Below, one piece after another: positions 8,303 to 16,782 of a stretch of DNA of 64,000 nucleotides. This stretch comes from JAUIET01 sp964352475 (GTDB lineage: Bacteria; Pseudomonadota; Gammaproteobacteria; Pseudomonadales; JAUIET01), in assembly GCA_964352475.1 (NCBI GenBank), contig CAYGSL010000003.1, forward strand, positions 1 to 64,000, given 5' to 3'. Within the stretch, counting starts at the first letter, position 1. Each line of letters opens with the position of its first letter. A program made the translations under genes and the position numbers. The notes beneath the pieces were generated by a model. That model did not search any database, had not been told where the DNA came from, and worked only from the letters and a program-made list of their open reading frames with translations.

Positions 8303-9163
8303 TCACGAGCACACCGAATGAAGGGATTCGCCGGAGTATTCTTGCTGGATACTGCGAATGCGCTGCACTTCGCTTAGTAACTGTCGGATAGGTGGTATGT
8401 TGAAATCACGCTCCAACAGCGTGGGTAATACGCCAAATTGTTGATAGGCCAGCCGCAACAACGCCCAGACGGGGTCAATAACATCAGCGCCGTGGGTGTC
8501 AACTCGCAGGTCTTCGGCTTCTACGTAATGCCCTGCTATGTGAATGTAGTGGGCACGGTCGCCTGGCAGGCCTTTCAGAAAGGACTCAGCGTCGTAGCCG
8601 TGATTAATGCTGTTCACATAAATGTTATTAACGTCTAATAATAGATCACAATCCGCTTCAGCAACCACTGAGTTAATAAACTCCAGCTCGGTCATTTCCT
8701 GGCCAGGAGCTGCGTAGTACGAGGCATTCTCCAGCGCCATACGGCGACCCAGAATATCCTGCGCCTGACGAACTCGCCCGGCAACATAATGCACGGCCTC
8801 CGCTGTGAAAGGTATGGGCATCAGATCGTACAGCTGTCCGTGATCACTGCAATACGTAAGGTGCTCGGAATACAAGCTGCAATTATGCTCATCCATAAAG
8901 CGCTTGATGTCTTTTAGTAAGGACACATTCAGTGGCGCCACACCTCCAATATCTAATGACAAACCGTGTAGTGTGAGCGGAAACCGCTCGGTACAACTGC
9001 GCAGCTGCTTCTTATACCGGCCGCCTACGCCAATCCAGTTTTCGGGTGCGACTTCAAAGAAATCAACGTCATCTGAGGCAAACTCTGTCAGACGGGCCGA
9101 GAAGTCTCTTCTTAGCCCCAGGCCTGCGCCTTTGATCTCGTTTTTTTTAAGCTCAGTGGTCAT
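8303..9163 (-). CDS. hvfB: MNIO-family RiPP maturase HvfB/BufB (DUF692)
   Basis: TIM-barrel multinuclear non-heme iron oxidase of 286 residues, related to MbnB of methanobactin biosynthesis. Family members oxidise cysteine residues of a precursor peptide to oxazolone/thioamide or thiooxazole-type copper ligands. The metal-ligand motifs are present in order: DFFEVAPENWIG, LTLHGLSLDIGG, LYSEHLTY, ALENASYY, LLLDVNNIYVNSINHGYDA, HIAGH, DTHGADV and LLERDFNIP. It lies 70 bases after the EGKCG precursor gene, with a hairpin terminator between, and is followed by its DUF2063 partner. The modification chemistry on this precursor is inferred. Confidence 0.95.
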   Translation of the reverse strand: MTTELKKNEIKGAGLGLRRDFSARLTEFASDDVDFFEVAPENWIGVGGRYKKQLRSCTERFPLTLHGLSLDIGGVAPLNVSLLKDIKRFMDEHNCSLYSEHLTYCSDHGQLYDLMPIPFTAEAVHYVAGRVRQAQDILGRRMALENASYYAAPGQEMTELEFINSVVAEADCDLLLDVNNIYVNSINHGYDAESFLKGLPGDRAHYIHIAGHYVEAEDLRVDTHGADVIDPVWALLRLAYQQFGVLPTLLERDFNIPPIRQLLSEVQRIRSIQQEYSGESLHSVCS

Positions 9164-9186
9164 GGCATAACGCTACCATAGATAAA

Positions 9187-9212
9187 GAAACCGCCGGCAA
9201 GCCGGCGGTTTT
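9187..9212 (-). terminator. Intercistronic hairpin terminator between hvfA and hvfB
   Basis: Positions 9188-9198 and 9201-9211 form a perfect 11-bp stem (AAACCGCCGGC / GCCGGCGGTTT) with an AA loop. On the minus strand the stem is followed by TTTCTTTAT. It lies wholly between the precursor stop and the maturase start. It probably stops most transcripts after hvfA, giving more precursor than enzyme. Confidence 0.75.
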
Positions 9213-9233
9213 ACTGTTAAGCGCCAGCAGTGA

Positions 9234-9596
9234 TTAACTGCCGCACTTACCTTCTCCGCATTTGCCTTCGCCGTCGCTCTTGTCGTCGCCGCCGCATTTG
9301 CCTTCACCGCATTTGCCCTCGCCGTCGCCTTTATCGTCGCCGTCGCCGCCGCATTTGCCTTCGCCGCACTTGCCTTCGCCGTCGCCTTTATCGTCGCCGT
9401 CGCCCCCGCATTTGCCTTCGCCGCACTTCCCTTCACCACATTTGCCCTCGCTGCCCTTATTGGCCAGATCATATCCGGCACTGAGCTCTTGAGCTGCAAA
9501 GGGGTTGGCGGCTGCAGAAGCAGTCGGTACGAACGCAGATGCGATGAATGCTGCGCCAACTGCTGCAGCTAAAGGTTTGAGAGAGTTATTAGCCAT
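9234..9596 (-). CDS. hvfA: EGKCG-repeat RiPP metallophore precursor (HvfA/bufferin type)
   Basis: Precursor peptide of 120 residues. Residues 1-29 form a Sec signal peptide with likely cleavage after ASA in PTASAAANPF. A short spacer (about 30-49) leads to a C-terminal region with nine EGKCG motifs starting at residues 50, 55, 60, 74, 79, 93, 98, 110 and 115. They are grouped 3-2-2-2 and separated by acidic glycine-rich linkers (GDGDDKGDG, GDGDDKGDG, GDDKSDG). All nine cysteines lie in these motifs. In related systems EGKCG cysteines are converted by the DUF692 enzyme into copper-binding groups and the product is exported to buffer copper. GGAG lies upstream of the ATG. The maturases follow. 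Confidence 0.93.
   Translation of the reverse strand: MANNSLKPLAAAVGAAFIASAFVPTASAAANPFAAQELSAGYDLANKGSEGKCGEGKCGEGKCGGDGDDKGDGEGKCGEGKCGGDGDDKGDGEGKCGEGKCGGDDKSDGEGKCGEGKCGS
9240..9449 (-). repeat. In-frame tandem repeat encoding EGKCG clusters
   Basis: The coding region for the nine EGKCG motifs is internally repeated. The clearest unit is 57 bases (19 residues: two EGKCG motifs plus a GDGDDKGDG linker). It occurs twice in near-identical form and once with a shortened linker. This points to recent unit duplication, so copy number may vary between strains. Confidence 0.85.
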
Positions 9597-9650
9597 GATT
9601 GCTCCTAATCGATTAGCATTTCTAAATGAAAGGCAGTATGCCTTGCCTAA

Positions 9651-9679
9651 CTATGACACACGTCTTTTTCAGTAGTTTC
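9651..9679 (-). promoter_or_regulatory. Possible hvfA promoter (speculative)
   Basis: On the minus strand GAAACT (9674-9679) and TCATAG (9651-9656) are 17 bases apart, upstream of hvfA. The pair weakly resembles extracytoplasmic-function sigma promoters, which control some bufferin operons. The match is loose and no sigma factor gene is adjacent. Confidence 0.2.
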
Positions 9680-9720
9680 ATTTTTAGAGAATTATGTGCG
9701 TTTAAACACAATTAATAACA

Positions 9721-10698
9721 TCAAGCCTCTGCTTTTTCAGTGGCTGCCGATTCGTCCGTAAATGACTCACTTGCTTGAGTTATAGAACTCAGCCATTCCA
9801 GTAGCACTGGAAAATGATCTTCTTCAGCCGATCGATCTGACAGCATATCAACATGCCCGTAGTCTCTGGTATTGCCGCCCTTTTTGCTAAGCACAATCAG
9901 GCGGCCGTCATGATCCCCTAAACTGGCAATAAATGCCCTAACGTCATTCGGGCAGCCGTACACCGAGTCGCGCTCGCTGGCAAAATACAAACTCGCTGGA
10001 AAGTGGCGGGTTTTGGCAGACAATGCATAGTCATGTTGATCTTCAGGATCTATCCACTGTGGGCTCAAGGTCCAGTGCATAGACTGGCTGAAGTACGGTC
10101 GTGCTTCGTTTGCTGTGCCTACGCGCATTTGCCGGGCTGGAACGTATCCCTGGAAGCGACTGGCAAGTAGCAACCCGCTTCGCCAAAAACCTTTTAAGGC
10201 CAGCTTCTTGCGCCAGCCATCACATTTCGCATAGCGCCGGGTACCGAAATAGACCATGGCCTGAACTGGCGCTATGTCATTGCCGTGCCTGGCGAAGTAG
10301 CTACTGGTTAGCACACCACCCCAGGCATGACTCATCCATATTTGTGGTATTGGTCCACGGCGTCTGACAATCGCTGTTTGCAGCGCCGGTATGTCGGCAT
10401 TAATCACCTCGTGAAGACTGTCACTGGATTTTGCATTGAGTCCTGGCCAGCTCTTGCCGCGACTGCGCAAATCGGCCACATAAACATCAAAACCAGCGGC
10501 TGCCAGATACCACGCTAAGCCGGCGCCCGTATTGGCATAGAAAATATGACTGTCTTCCACCAGCCCGTGAACCATTAATACCGGCGTGCCCGGTGTGAAG
10601 CGATCATTGCAAAAGCGGCGCACATGCAGCTGCGGGCCGGCGCCAACCGACACCATCATGGACTCAGTATGAATCTGCTGCCTGGTTTTGTCTTGCAT
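9721..10698 (-). CDS. Alpha/beta-hydrolase-fold protein with altered nucleophile elbow
   Basis: Cytosolic alpha/beta-hydrolase fold of 325 residues. MVHGLVEDS near residue 42 gives the oxyanion-loop HG motif, VYVADLRSRGKSW follows as usual, and YGHVDML supplies a candidate catalytic His. The nucleophile elbow, normally GxSxG, reads MSHAWGG at residues 122-128, with Ala125 where the nucleophile serine should be. The protein may be catalytically inactive or use another residue. There is no signal peptide. ATG 10698 follows a GTG and has GAGG nine bases upstream. A repeat fragment lies in the gap after hrpA. The substrate is unknown; the region around FGTRRYAKCDGWRKKL may help place its subfamily. 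Confidence 0.8.
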   Translation of the reverse strand: MQDKTRQQIHTESMMVSVGAGPQLHVRRFCNDRFTPGTPVLMVHGLVEDSHIFYANTGAGLAWYLAAAGFDVYVADLRSRGKSWPGLNAKSSDSLHEVINADIPALQTAIVRRRGPIPQIWMSHAWGGVLTSSYFARHGNDIAPVQAMVYFGTRRYAKCDGWRKKLALKGFWRSGLLLASRFQGYVPARQMRVGTANEARPYFSQSMHWTLSPQWIDPEDQHDYALSAKTRHFPASLYFASERDSVYGCPNDVRAFIASLGDHDGRLIVLSKKGGNTRDYGHVDMLSDRSAEEDHFPVLLEWLSSITQASESFTDESAATEKAEA

Positions 10699-10719
10699 CA
10701 CCGAGTACCTCGCGTGCCT

Positions 10720-10770
10720 AACACCAACAGTAGGTCCTCTAGGGAAGCCTACGTGGCCTACTTGTCACGG
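10720..10770. repeat. Dispersed repeat fragment, copy D
   Basis: ACACCAACAGTAGG and the 22 bases after it (10721-10756) match 38761-38796 at 32 of 36 positions. GTAGGTCC...GGAAGCCTAC can fold into a hairpin, and the copy ends at GTCACGG, also found in copy C. It fills most of the short gap between hrpA and the alpha/beta-hydrolase gene. Confidence 0.75.
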
Positions 10771-10789
10771 AACATAAAAACTTACTGCA

Positions 10790-13700
10790 TTAATAGCGCT
10801 GCTGCCACGCCGCCTGCAAACGGGTATTCGACACCGGAACCGCAGTGCCTAACTGCTGCGCGAACAGCGAGACTCGATACTCCTGCAACAACCAGTAGAA
10901 ATCATTTTCCAGATGCGGCGCCAAGCCACCATTCGCTTCCATCTCAGCGTCAAAGCGACTCTGCCACTGCATCACCCGATCATGCTGCTGCCGATCTCGC
11001 CCCTGCTGCTCCCTGAGACGCTCAAGCCGAATTGCAGCTGCTTCGAGATATCGCGGGTAGTGGCGCAAATTCTCGGCAGACACCTCCGCAAGGAACGTCT
11101 TGCATAGTAAACCGTTCAACTGGCGCTTAACATCCTCCAGAGCGTACTTAAAATGGGAAGAACTCACATTTTCAGCCACCTGAACCAGGCGATAGTGCAG
11201 TTGCAAAATACTGTCCAACACGTCAGCCCACTGTGCATAGTCGGTATGCAACTGAGCACGCCGCGCTTTGAGCTGTGTGTTAAATTGCCGCTGGTTGGCT
11301 GGTATGAGACTAACAACATCAAACGCTTCGAAAAATACACGCTGCAAACTATTGACCACAAACTGTTGTTGCTCAGGGAATACACTTAGTGCCAACGATT
11401 GTCGATTATCCTTATACAGTTGCCCTCGCAACTGTCTGGCCAATTCAGGCACGGAGCGCATAAACAAGGCGGCCAGTGCCCAGCGCGAATGCCGTTTTGC
11501 ATCGGCTTCCCGATGAAACAGGCAGAGCTCTATATGCTCTTCTTTTTGTAGCATTCCAGGGAAGGCACGATAGCTCAGTTGTCCTAACTGGTATTCATAA
11601 ACCTGAGGTAAGTCTGGATATTCTCCCGCGTTGTTTATCCGACGATTAAACGGTGCTTGCTGAAATGCATCGTTTGGCAGTGTTGATTTGCCGCTGCTTG
11701 CCTTTGAATTGCTCGCTGCCTGACCATCAGTTACCCGTATTGGTACTCTCTTAACATCGTGTATTGCACGATAGCTCCTAACCACAGTGTTAGACTCGTC
11801 AACCAGACTGATACGCGCAAAATGGTGGTCATCAACTCGCGACAGATCCCACTCAACGCCGTCAGGATCAATACGAAAGTGCTGTAAAAGCAAATTTTCC
11901 AGGCGGTGAAACAAACCGCCATTGCCCTGCTCCAACTGTTGGCGATGTAATTTCACTGTGTCGGCAATAGGCACCAGGCGCTTGCGCTGGGATTTTGGCA
12001 ATGTTTTCAATATTGCAGAGCATTTTTCTTCGAACATACCGGGTACCAGGTCATCGAAACTGTGTTCTGATAGCACGCTCTGCAAGGCAGCCGGCACCAG
12101 AACTTCAATACCATCATCGTCCTCACCAGGACAGAACTGATAACGCACCGCAAATTGATTTCCGCCATGTTCAATCACGTCTGGATATTGCTGCAGTAGA
12201 TCTGAATCAAGCTCTTCGTTCAACATGTCTTCGGTTGACAATCGCAGCGCTGAATCCAGACTACCATCGATCTTGGAATGCCATCGCAGTAGAGACTTAC
12301 ACGAATTTACCCAGGTGGGCAGTTGCTGCTCATAACATTCTTCCAAGGCCTCCTCGACGCACAACAAATCCGGGCGACGCAATTTGGCCGCAATTTCACG
12401 TGCTTTTTCCGCACTGCGCGCATTGTGCTGAATAAACGCCAGATCGGATTGCCACAAGCCCGCAACCAGGGCCTGTTCTATAAATATCCGCCGCGCTTCC
12501 GCTGGCTGGTGCGGGGTATACAATACCTGCCTACCGCGGCTAACGGTAAGACCTTGCAAGCTGGCAGACTCATAAGCCTTGATGGTGCCACTTTGTTCAT
12601 CGAAAAATGCGTTCGTTAAAGTTCTGCTGAGCAAATGCTCCGCCGCTTTGAGAACCCATTCTGGTCTTACACGTGCCGCTGTTCTTGCATAAATCGCCCC
12701 GGTTTCGACTATTTCAGTGGCAAATATCATAGCCGGCGGTTTCGCTGCTAACGCAGACCCCGGAAACAATCTGAATCGGCGCCGCCGCGTGCCAGCGTAT
12801 TCGCGATTTTCATCTAACACACCGAGCTGTGTGACGAAGCCACTCAGTAGCGCCCTGTGCACCAATTCCGCTGCGGCCGGTTTGCTGTTTGAGCGCAAAC
12901 CTGCGTCTTCAGCCAAACCCATCAGCTGCGCATGCACATCAAACCAGTCTTTGGTTCGCTGAATTGACAAAAACTCCCTGCGCAGGCGCTTGTTAAACAC
13001 AGATGTAGACAGGTCTTTCCGTATCTTTTGTAAGTAACGCCACATCTTGAGCAGAGTGATAAAGTCGGAACGCGGGTCTTCAAAACGCCTGTGCGATTTG
13101 TCGGCCTGCTGTTGCATTGCTGCAGGTCTTTCACGCGGGTCGGTAGCACTAAGAGCAGCTGCGATGATGATCACTTCGCGCAGGCATTTGAATTGCTGCC
13201 CAGCGAGCAGAGTTCGACCAAGCCTGGGGTCTAATGGCAGCCTGGCTAGCTGCCTACCAACTTCATTGATTTCGTAGCTACCGTTTTCAGCGTTGTTATT
13301 GTTCGCTTTGCTGCTGCTAGCCGACGGTTCTATGGCCTGCAATTCCAGCAGCAATCGCTCGCCATCTCTGAGCAATCTTGCATCCGGTTGCTGGAGGAAA
13401 TCAAATGCTTCCACATCGCGCACACCGAGCATGCTCAACTTCAGAATTACGGCTGCCAGATTAGTACGCAGTATTTCGGGTTCTGTAAATTCCGGGCGCT
13501 GCTGGAATGAATCTTCGCTGTACAGTCTAAAACACAGGCCTGGCGCCAGTCGTCCACAGCGTCCAGCACGCTGTGAAGCCGACGCCTGTGACACTTCTTC
13601 GATGGGCAGTTGCTGAATTTTATGCGCAAAACTGTAACGGCTGAATCTAGCATATCCGGTATCGATAACATATCTAATACCAGGCACAGTGACTGACGTT

Positions 13701-14587
13701 TCCGCGATATTGGTTGCCAATACAATACGCGGTACTCCACCCGATTGTCGTTTAAACACTTTTTGTTGCTGACGGGCAGGCAGCCGCGCATACAACGGTA
13801 ACACTTCGCAGCGCGAAGACAGCCGCCCTCTCAGCACACGCGAGGCCTCGTGAATTTCATTCTCTGTGCTTAAGAACACCAGTATGTCTTGCACATGAGG
13901 GCTTTGTTCACGTGACAGGCCCATAAGCTCTTCCGCTGTATCCGCAATTGAGCGAAAGAGTTCGTCATCGTCTTGTAAGGGACGGTATTGAATATCTACC
14001 GGGAAGGTCTTCCCGGAAATCTCAAAAACGGGCGCATTGAAAAAAAACTGAGAAAAGCGCTTGGTATCGATGGTTGCCGATGTGATCACTACTCTGAGAT
14101 CGGGGCGACTTGGCAAGATGCGACGCAAATAAGCAAGCAGGAAATCCACGTTCAACGAACGCTCATGCGCTTCGTCAACGATGATGCAATCATAGCGCTT
14201 CAGCAGTGGGTCACGCTGAATTTCGTTCAATAGTATGCCGTCGGTTTGAAGCTTGATCAGGCAATGTCTGGCGTGCTGACGATCAAAGCGAACCTGATAG
14301 CCTACGTCGTCGCCAAGTTCTGATTGCAGCTCATCAGCCAGGCGCTGAGCCACCGTCATTGCCGCGAGGCGGCGCGGTTGGGTGTGAGCTATCTGTTTCT
14401 TGTCACCCAAACCCGCAAGCAAACACATTTTCGGTATTTGAGTTGTTTTACCCGAACCCGTGTGCCCTGCTACAACTATGACCTGATGCTTCCTCAGGGC
14501 AGCGACAATTTCATCCGAGAATGCGCTGACTGGCAACTCCACAGGAAAACGACAGCGAGCTTGTGCGCTTTGCAGTTTCTTATTCAC
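10790..14587 (-). CDS. hrpA: ATP-dependent RNA helicase HrpA
   Basis: DEAH-box RNA helicase of 1265 residues, close to the length of E. coli HrpA. Motif I is GHTGSGKTTQ (residues 41-50), motif II is IIVDEAHERSLN (about 135), motif III is SATIDTKRFS, and the motif V/VI region contains ATNIAETSVTVPGI and QRAGRCGR. A winged-helix/ratchet region and a long C-terminal HrpA domain (DUF3418-type) follow. Bacterial HrpA helps rescue stalled or collided ribosomes and affects mRNA processing. The ATG start gives a normal N-terminus. It is followed by repeat fragment D and then the alpha/beta-hydrolase gene; it is head-to-tail with the cls gene upstream. Confidence 0.96.
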   Translation of the reverse strand: MNKKLQSAQARCRFPVELPVSAFSDEIVAALRKHQVIVVAGHTGSGKTTQIPKMCLLAGLGDKKQIAHTQPRRLAAMTVAQRLADELQSELGDDVGYQVRFDRQHARHCLIKLQTDGILLNEIQRDPLLKRYDCIIVDEAHERSLNVDFLLAYLRRILPSRPDLRVVITSATIDTKRFSQFFFNAPVFEISGKTFPVDIQYRPLQDDDELFRSIADTAEELMGLSREQSPHVQDILVFLSTENEIHEASRVLRGRLSSRCEVLPLYARLPARQQQKVFKRQSGGVPRIVLATNIAETSVTVPGIRYVIDTGYARFSRYSFAHKIQQLPIEEVSQASASQRAGRCGRLAPGLCFRLYSEDSFQQRPEFTEPEILRTNLAAVILKLSMLGVRDVEAFDFLQQPDARLLRDGERLLLELQAIEPSASSSKANNNNAENGSYEINEVGRQLARLPLDPRLGRTLLAGQQFKCLREVIIIAAALSATDPRERPAAMQQQADKSHRRFEDPRSDFITLLKMWRYLQKIRKDLSTSVFNKRLRREFLSIQRTKDWFDVHAQLMGLAEDAGLRSNSKPAAAELVHRALLSGFVTQLGVLDENREYAGTRRRRFRLFPGSALAAKPPAMIFATEIVETGAIYARTAARVRPEWVLKAAEHLLSRTLTNAFFDEQSGTIKAYESASLQGLTVSRGRQVLYTPHQPAEARRIFIEQALVAGLWQSDLAFIQHNARSAEKAREIAAKLRRPDLLCVEEALEECYEQQLPTWVNSCKSLLRWHSKIDGSLDSALRLSTEDMLNEELDSDLLQQYPDVIEHGGNQFAVRYQFCPGEDDDGIEVLVPAALQSVLSEHSFDDLVPGMFEEKCSAILKTLPKSQRKRLVPIADTVKLHRQQLEQGNGGLFHRLENLLLQHFRIDPDGVEWDLSRVDDHHFARISLVDESNTVVRSYRAIHDVKRVPIRVTDGQAASNSKASSGKSTLPNDAFQQAPFNRRINNAGEYPDLPQVYEYQLGQLSYRAFPGMLQKEEHIELCLFHREADAKRHSRWALAALFMRSVPELARQLRGQLYKDNRQSLALSVFPEQQQFVVNSLQRVFFEAFDVVSLIPANQRQFNTQLKARRAQLHTDYAQWADVLDSILQLHYRLVQVAENVSSSHFKYALEDVKRQLNGLLCKTFLAEVSAENLRHYPRYLEAAAIRLERLREQQGRDRQQHDRVMQWQSRFDAEMEANGGLAPHLENDFYWLLQEYRVSLFAQQLGTAVPVSNTRLQAAWQQRY

Positions 14588-14605
14588 AAAAGGCAGCCTG
14601 ACTTA

Positions 14606-16033
14606 CTACAAATATGGAGAAAACAGCCAGAAAAAGGCGTTACGTATGCGCCGCCCAAGGCCGTGTTTGCTCAACTCTTCACGAGTGATTGCCTGCGACT
14701 GCGCGATGCATTCCCTGGCATGTGCGGCCATTTTTTTTCCAAATGGTTGGTCGTAAACTTCAACCACTAACTCGAAATTAAGCCGCAGACTTCTGGGGTC
14801 CAGATTGGATGAGCCAAGTTGCACGTAGTAATCATCAACAACGAACAACTTGCTGTGCACAAATGGCCCAGGGATGCTGTAGATCTTTACACCTGTTGCC
14901 AACAGTGACGGCAGCACGTGTGTTGTTGCCCACGTCATGAATGGTAAATTATTTCTGGCGGGTAAAATAATAGATACGTCTACACCTCTCAGTGCCGCCG
15001 TTTGTAGCGCCACTTCTAATTCCCGTGACGGCAAAAAATACGGCGTCATGATCAAAATACTATCTTGCGCCAGTGATAATGCACCGACCAACACCCAGGT
15101 CAGCTTATCAACATCTTCATTTGGGCCCTCCAGAAGCACTCGGCATGCCATGTCTTGCTCATAAGAATCTTGCAGATTCGCCCGCTGAATCGGCAGTTGT
15201 TCATTCGTTGTAAATAACCAGTCACCAACAAATACTTGTTCAAGTTGGCTTAGTACTGGGCCAACTATCGAAAAATGAATATCTTTGAAGCCATTACGAT
15301 TATTCAGGTTCAGATGGTTTTGTCGAATGTTCATGCCACCGGTAAAACCAATCTCACCATCAATCAGTAACAACTTGCGGTGGTTTCGCAGATTGATCGT
15401 AAGGTTGGGTGGCAATAAGGTAGGCGGCAAATACAGTGCCACATCGATACCCAGTTTGCGTAGCTGACCGCTCGCAAATGGCAGGTCATATTTCTCACCA
15501 ACACCATCAATAAGCACTTTGACCAACACACCGCGACGGTGCGCGGCAGCAAGCGCTTCAATAAATCGGCGGCCAATTTTTCGAGACTCAAAAATGTAAG
15601 TGGCCAGGTAAATAGTTGATTGGGCGTTATCGATTGCCTGCAACATCGCGGGATAGGCAAGGTCTCCGTTATACAGAGGCTCAATATTATTACCGGATAG
15701 CAAGGGGCGCTGACTGGAAGCTGCAGACAAGCGTGCCAGGTTTCGATAGTCGGAACGAACCTCTGCTTGTTTGAATTCTTCTTGCCAGGGGTTGGCAACG
15801 CGCTCAATTCCGGGCGTCATTCTCTGCGCGCGTGTTCGTATGCGATTTTTGCCAAATACGTAGTACAAGAACACGCCAATGAAAGGCAGAGCTATGCACA
15901 TTGCTATCCATGCCAGTGCACTACGGGGGTCACGTTTATTCAACAGTGCATGGCCGGCGCCAATGGTGGTGAGTAGAGAACCCACCAGGAATACCAGAAC
16001 GCCGGTTACTATTTCGAATTCGCTAATTAACAC
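14606..16033 (-). CDS. cls: Cardiolipin synthase-like phospholipase D family protein
   Basis: Inner-membrane enzyme that joins two phosphatidylglycerols to form cardiolipin and glycerol. Two N-terminal membrane segments (about residues 8-30 and 38-60) precede two PLD domains. The first HKD motif is NHRKLLLIDGEIGFTGG (His218-Asp225); the second is VHSKLFVVDDYYVQLGSSN with DPRS near residue 394. The order and length (475) fit ClsA. The C-terminus ends in an aromatic stretch (FFWLFSPYL), as in ClsA. It is transcribed divergently from the coiled-coil gene at 16158. Confidence 0.93.
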   Translation of the reverse strand: MLISEFEIVTGVLVFLVGSLLTTIGAGHALLNKRDPRSALAWIAMCIALPFIGVFLYYVFGKNRIRTRAQRMTPGIERVANPWQEEFKQAEVRSDYRNLARLSAASSQRPLLSGNNIEPLYNGDLAYPAMLQAIDNAQSTIYLATYIFESRKIGRRFIEALAAAHRRGVLVKVLIDGVGEKYDLPFASGQLRKLGIDVALYLPPTLLPPNLTINLRNHRKLLLIDGEIGFTGGMNIRQNHLNLNNRNGFKDIHFSIVGPVLSQLEQVFVGDWLFTTNEQLPIQRANLQDSYEQDMACRVLLEGPNEDVDKLTWVLVGALSLAQDSILIMTPYFLPSRELEVALQTAALRGVDVSIILPARNNLPFMTWATTHVLPSLLATGVKIYSIPGPFVHSKLFVVDDYYVQLGSSNLDPRSLRLNFELVVEVYDQPFGKKMAAHARECIAQSQAITREELSKHGLGRRIRNAFFWLFSPYL

Positions 16034-16157
16034 CTCGCGATTGTACCATTTAAGGCCACTTTCAGTAGATCTATGTCAATTTATTGACAGCTGCGCGAGG
16101 TCCCAAACGCATGTTAGACTCGCCCCGCAAGCACATGGAGTTGTGGGTTTGGAACAG

Positions 16158-16763
16158 ATGCCAACCAGTCGGAGTAGCAAGGGTGTAACACCAAAAGCGC
16201 CACGGATTGCACCGCGCGCAATGTTCCTGTTATTGCTGATCTGCAATAACTCATTCGCGGCAAGCTTTGGTAGCAAAGCCGAATCAATCGATATCCAATA
16301 TGAGCGCAGTAAATTGCAGCGCTATGAGCAGCGCATAGACAGACTGGAAGTCACCATCCAGAATCTGCGCAGCAAGCTGGAATTACTCGCTGCGGAGCAA
16401 GATAGCCTGGAGATTAGAGCTCAAAGTCTAAAGAAGTCTTTGCAAGAAGTATCCGATAAATACTCCTCGGTCGCCATCCACTTGGAGGCCGGCGACCACA
16501 TTGACGTAAATGCGCGACAAAGACATGCAGATTTTGAGATTTTTTTGGCCGAACGAAAGTACAATCGTGCGCTGAGTGAGCTGAATGAGACGCAGAATCA
16601 AATGTCGCGAACAACGGAATATCTGCAAGACCGAATCGATTTGCTAAAGCGCAACCGCCAGGGCGTGGTTTGGCAGAAACAGGTATTGAAAAAGCATCGT
16701 AACACCCCAACTCTGGAGCCTGTTCGACCACACCCGACTGAACGTCTGGCACAAGTTCAATAA
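16158..16763 (+). CDS. Exported coiled-coil protein of unknown function
   Basis: I do not recognise a family. With ATG 16158 the product is 201 residues: a basic N-terminus, a hydrophobic signal segment (AMFLLLLICNNSFAAS, about residues 21-36), then mostly helix rich in Glu, Gln, Arg and Leu. Heptad-like runs (YEQRIDRLEVTIQNLRSKLE and DSLEIRAQSLKKSLQEV) predict coiled coil over about residues 45-100 and 130-175. It is probably periplasmic. A longer upstream frame reads back into the cls gene on the other strand and is unlikely. mnmC begins 19 bases later on the same strand, so they may be cotranscribed. Confidence 0.6.
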   Translation: MPTSRSSKGVTPKAPRIAPRAMFLLLLICNNSFAASFGSKAESIDIQYERSKLQRYEQRIDRLEVTIQNLRSKLELLAAEQDSLEIRAQSLKKSLQEVSDKYSSVAIHLEAGDHIDVNARQRHADFEIFLAERKYNRALSELNETQNQMSRTTEYLQDRIDLLKRNRQGVVWQKQVLKKHRNTPTLEPVRPHPTERLAQVQ

Positions 16764-16782
16764 GGCATAGCAGAGCATTCCA

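Noticed and set aside
9240..9449. Possible CRISPR-like array
   Set aside because: The repeats are in-frame coding units without unique spacers, and no cas genes are present.
9230..9492. Arginine- or proline-rich plus-strand frames opposite hvfA
   Set aside because: They mirror the repetitive minus-strand precursor; the minus-strand frame has a signal peptide, ribosome-binding site and matching maturase genes.
12323..12619. Plus-strand frames inside hrpA
   Set aside because: They are shadows of a long, fully conserved helicase frame.
15879..16157. Long N-terminal extension of the coiled-coil gene
   Set aside because: It reads antisense to the conserved cls N-terminus; ATG 16158 sits just before a signal peptide.
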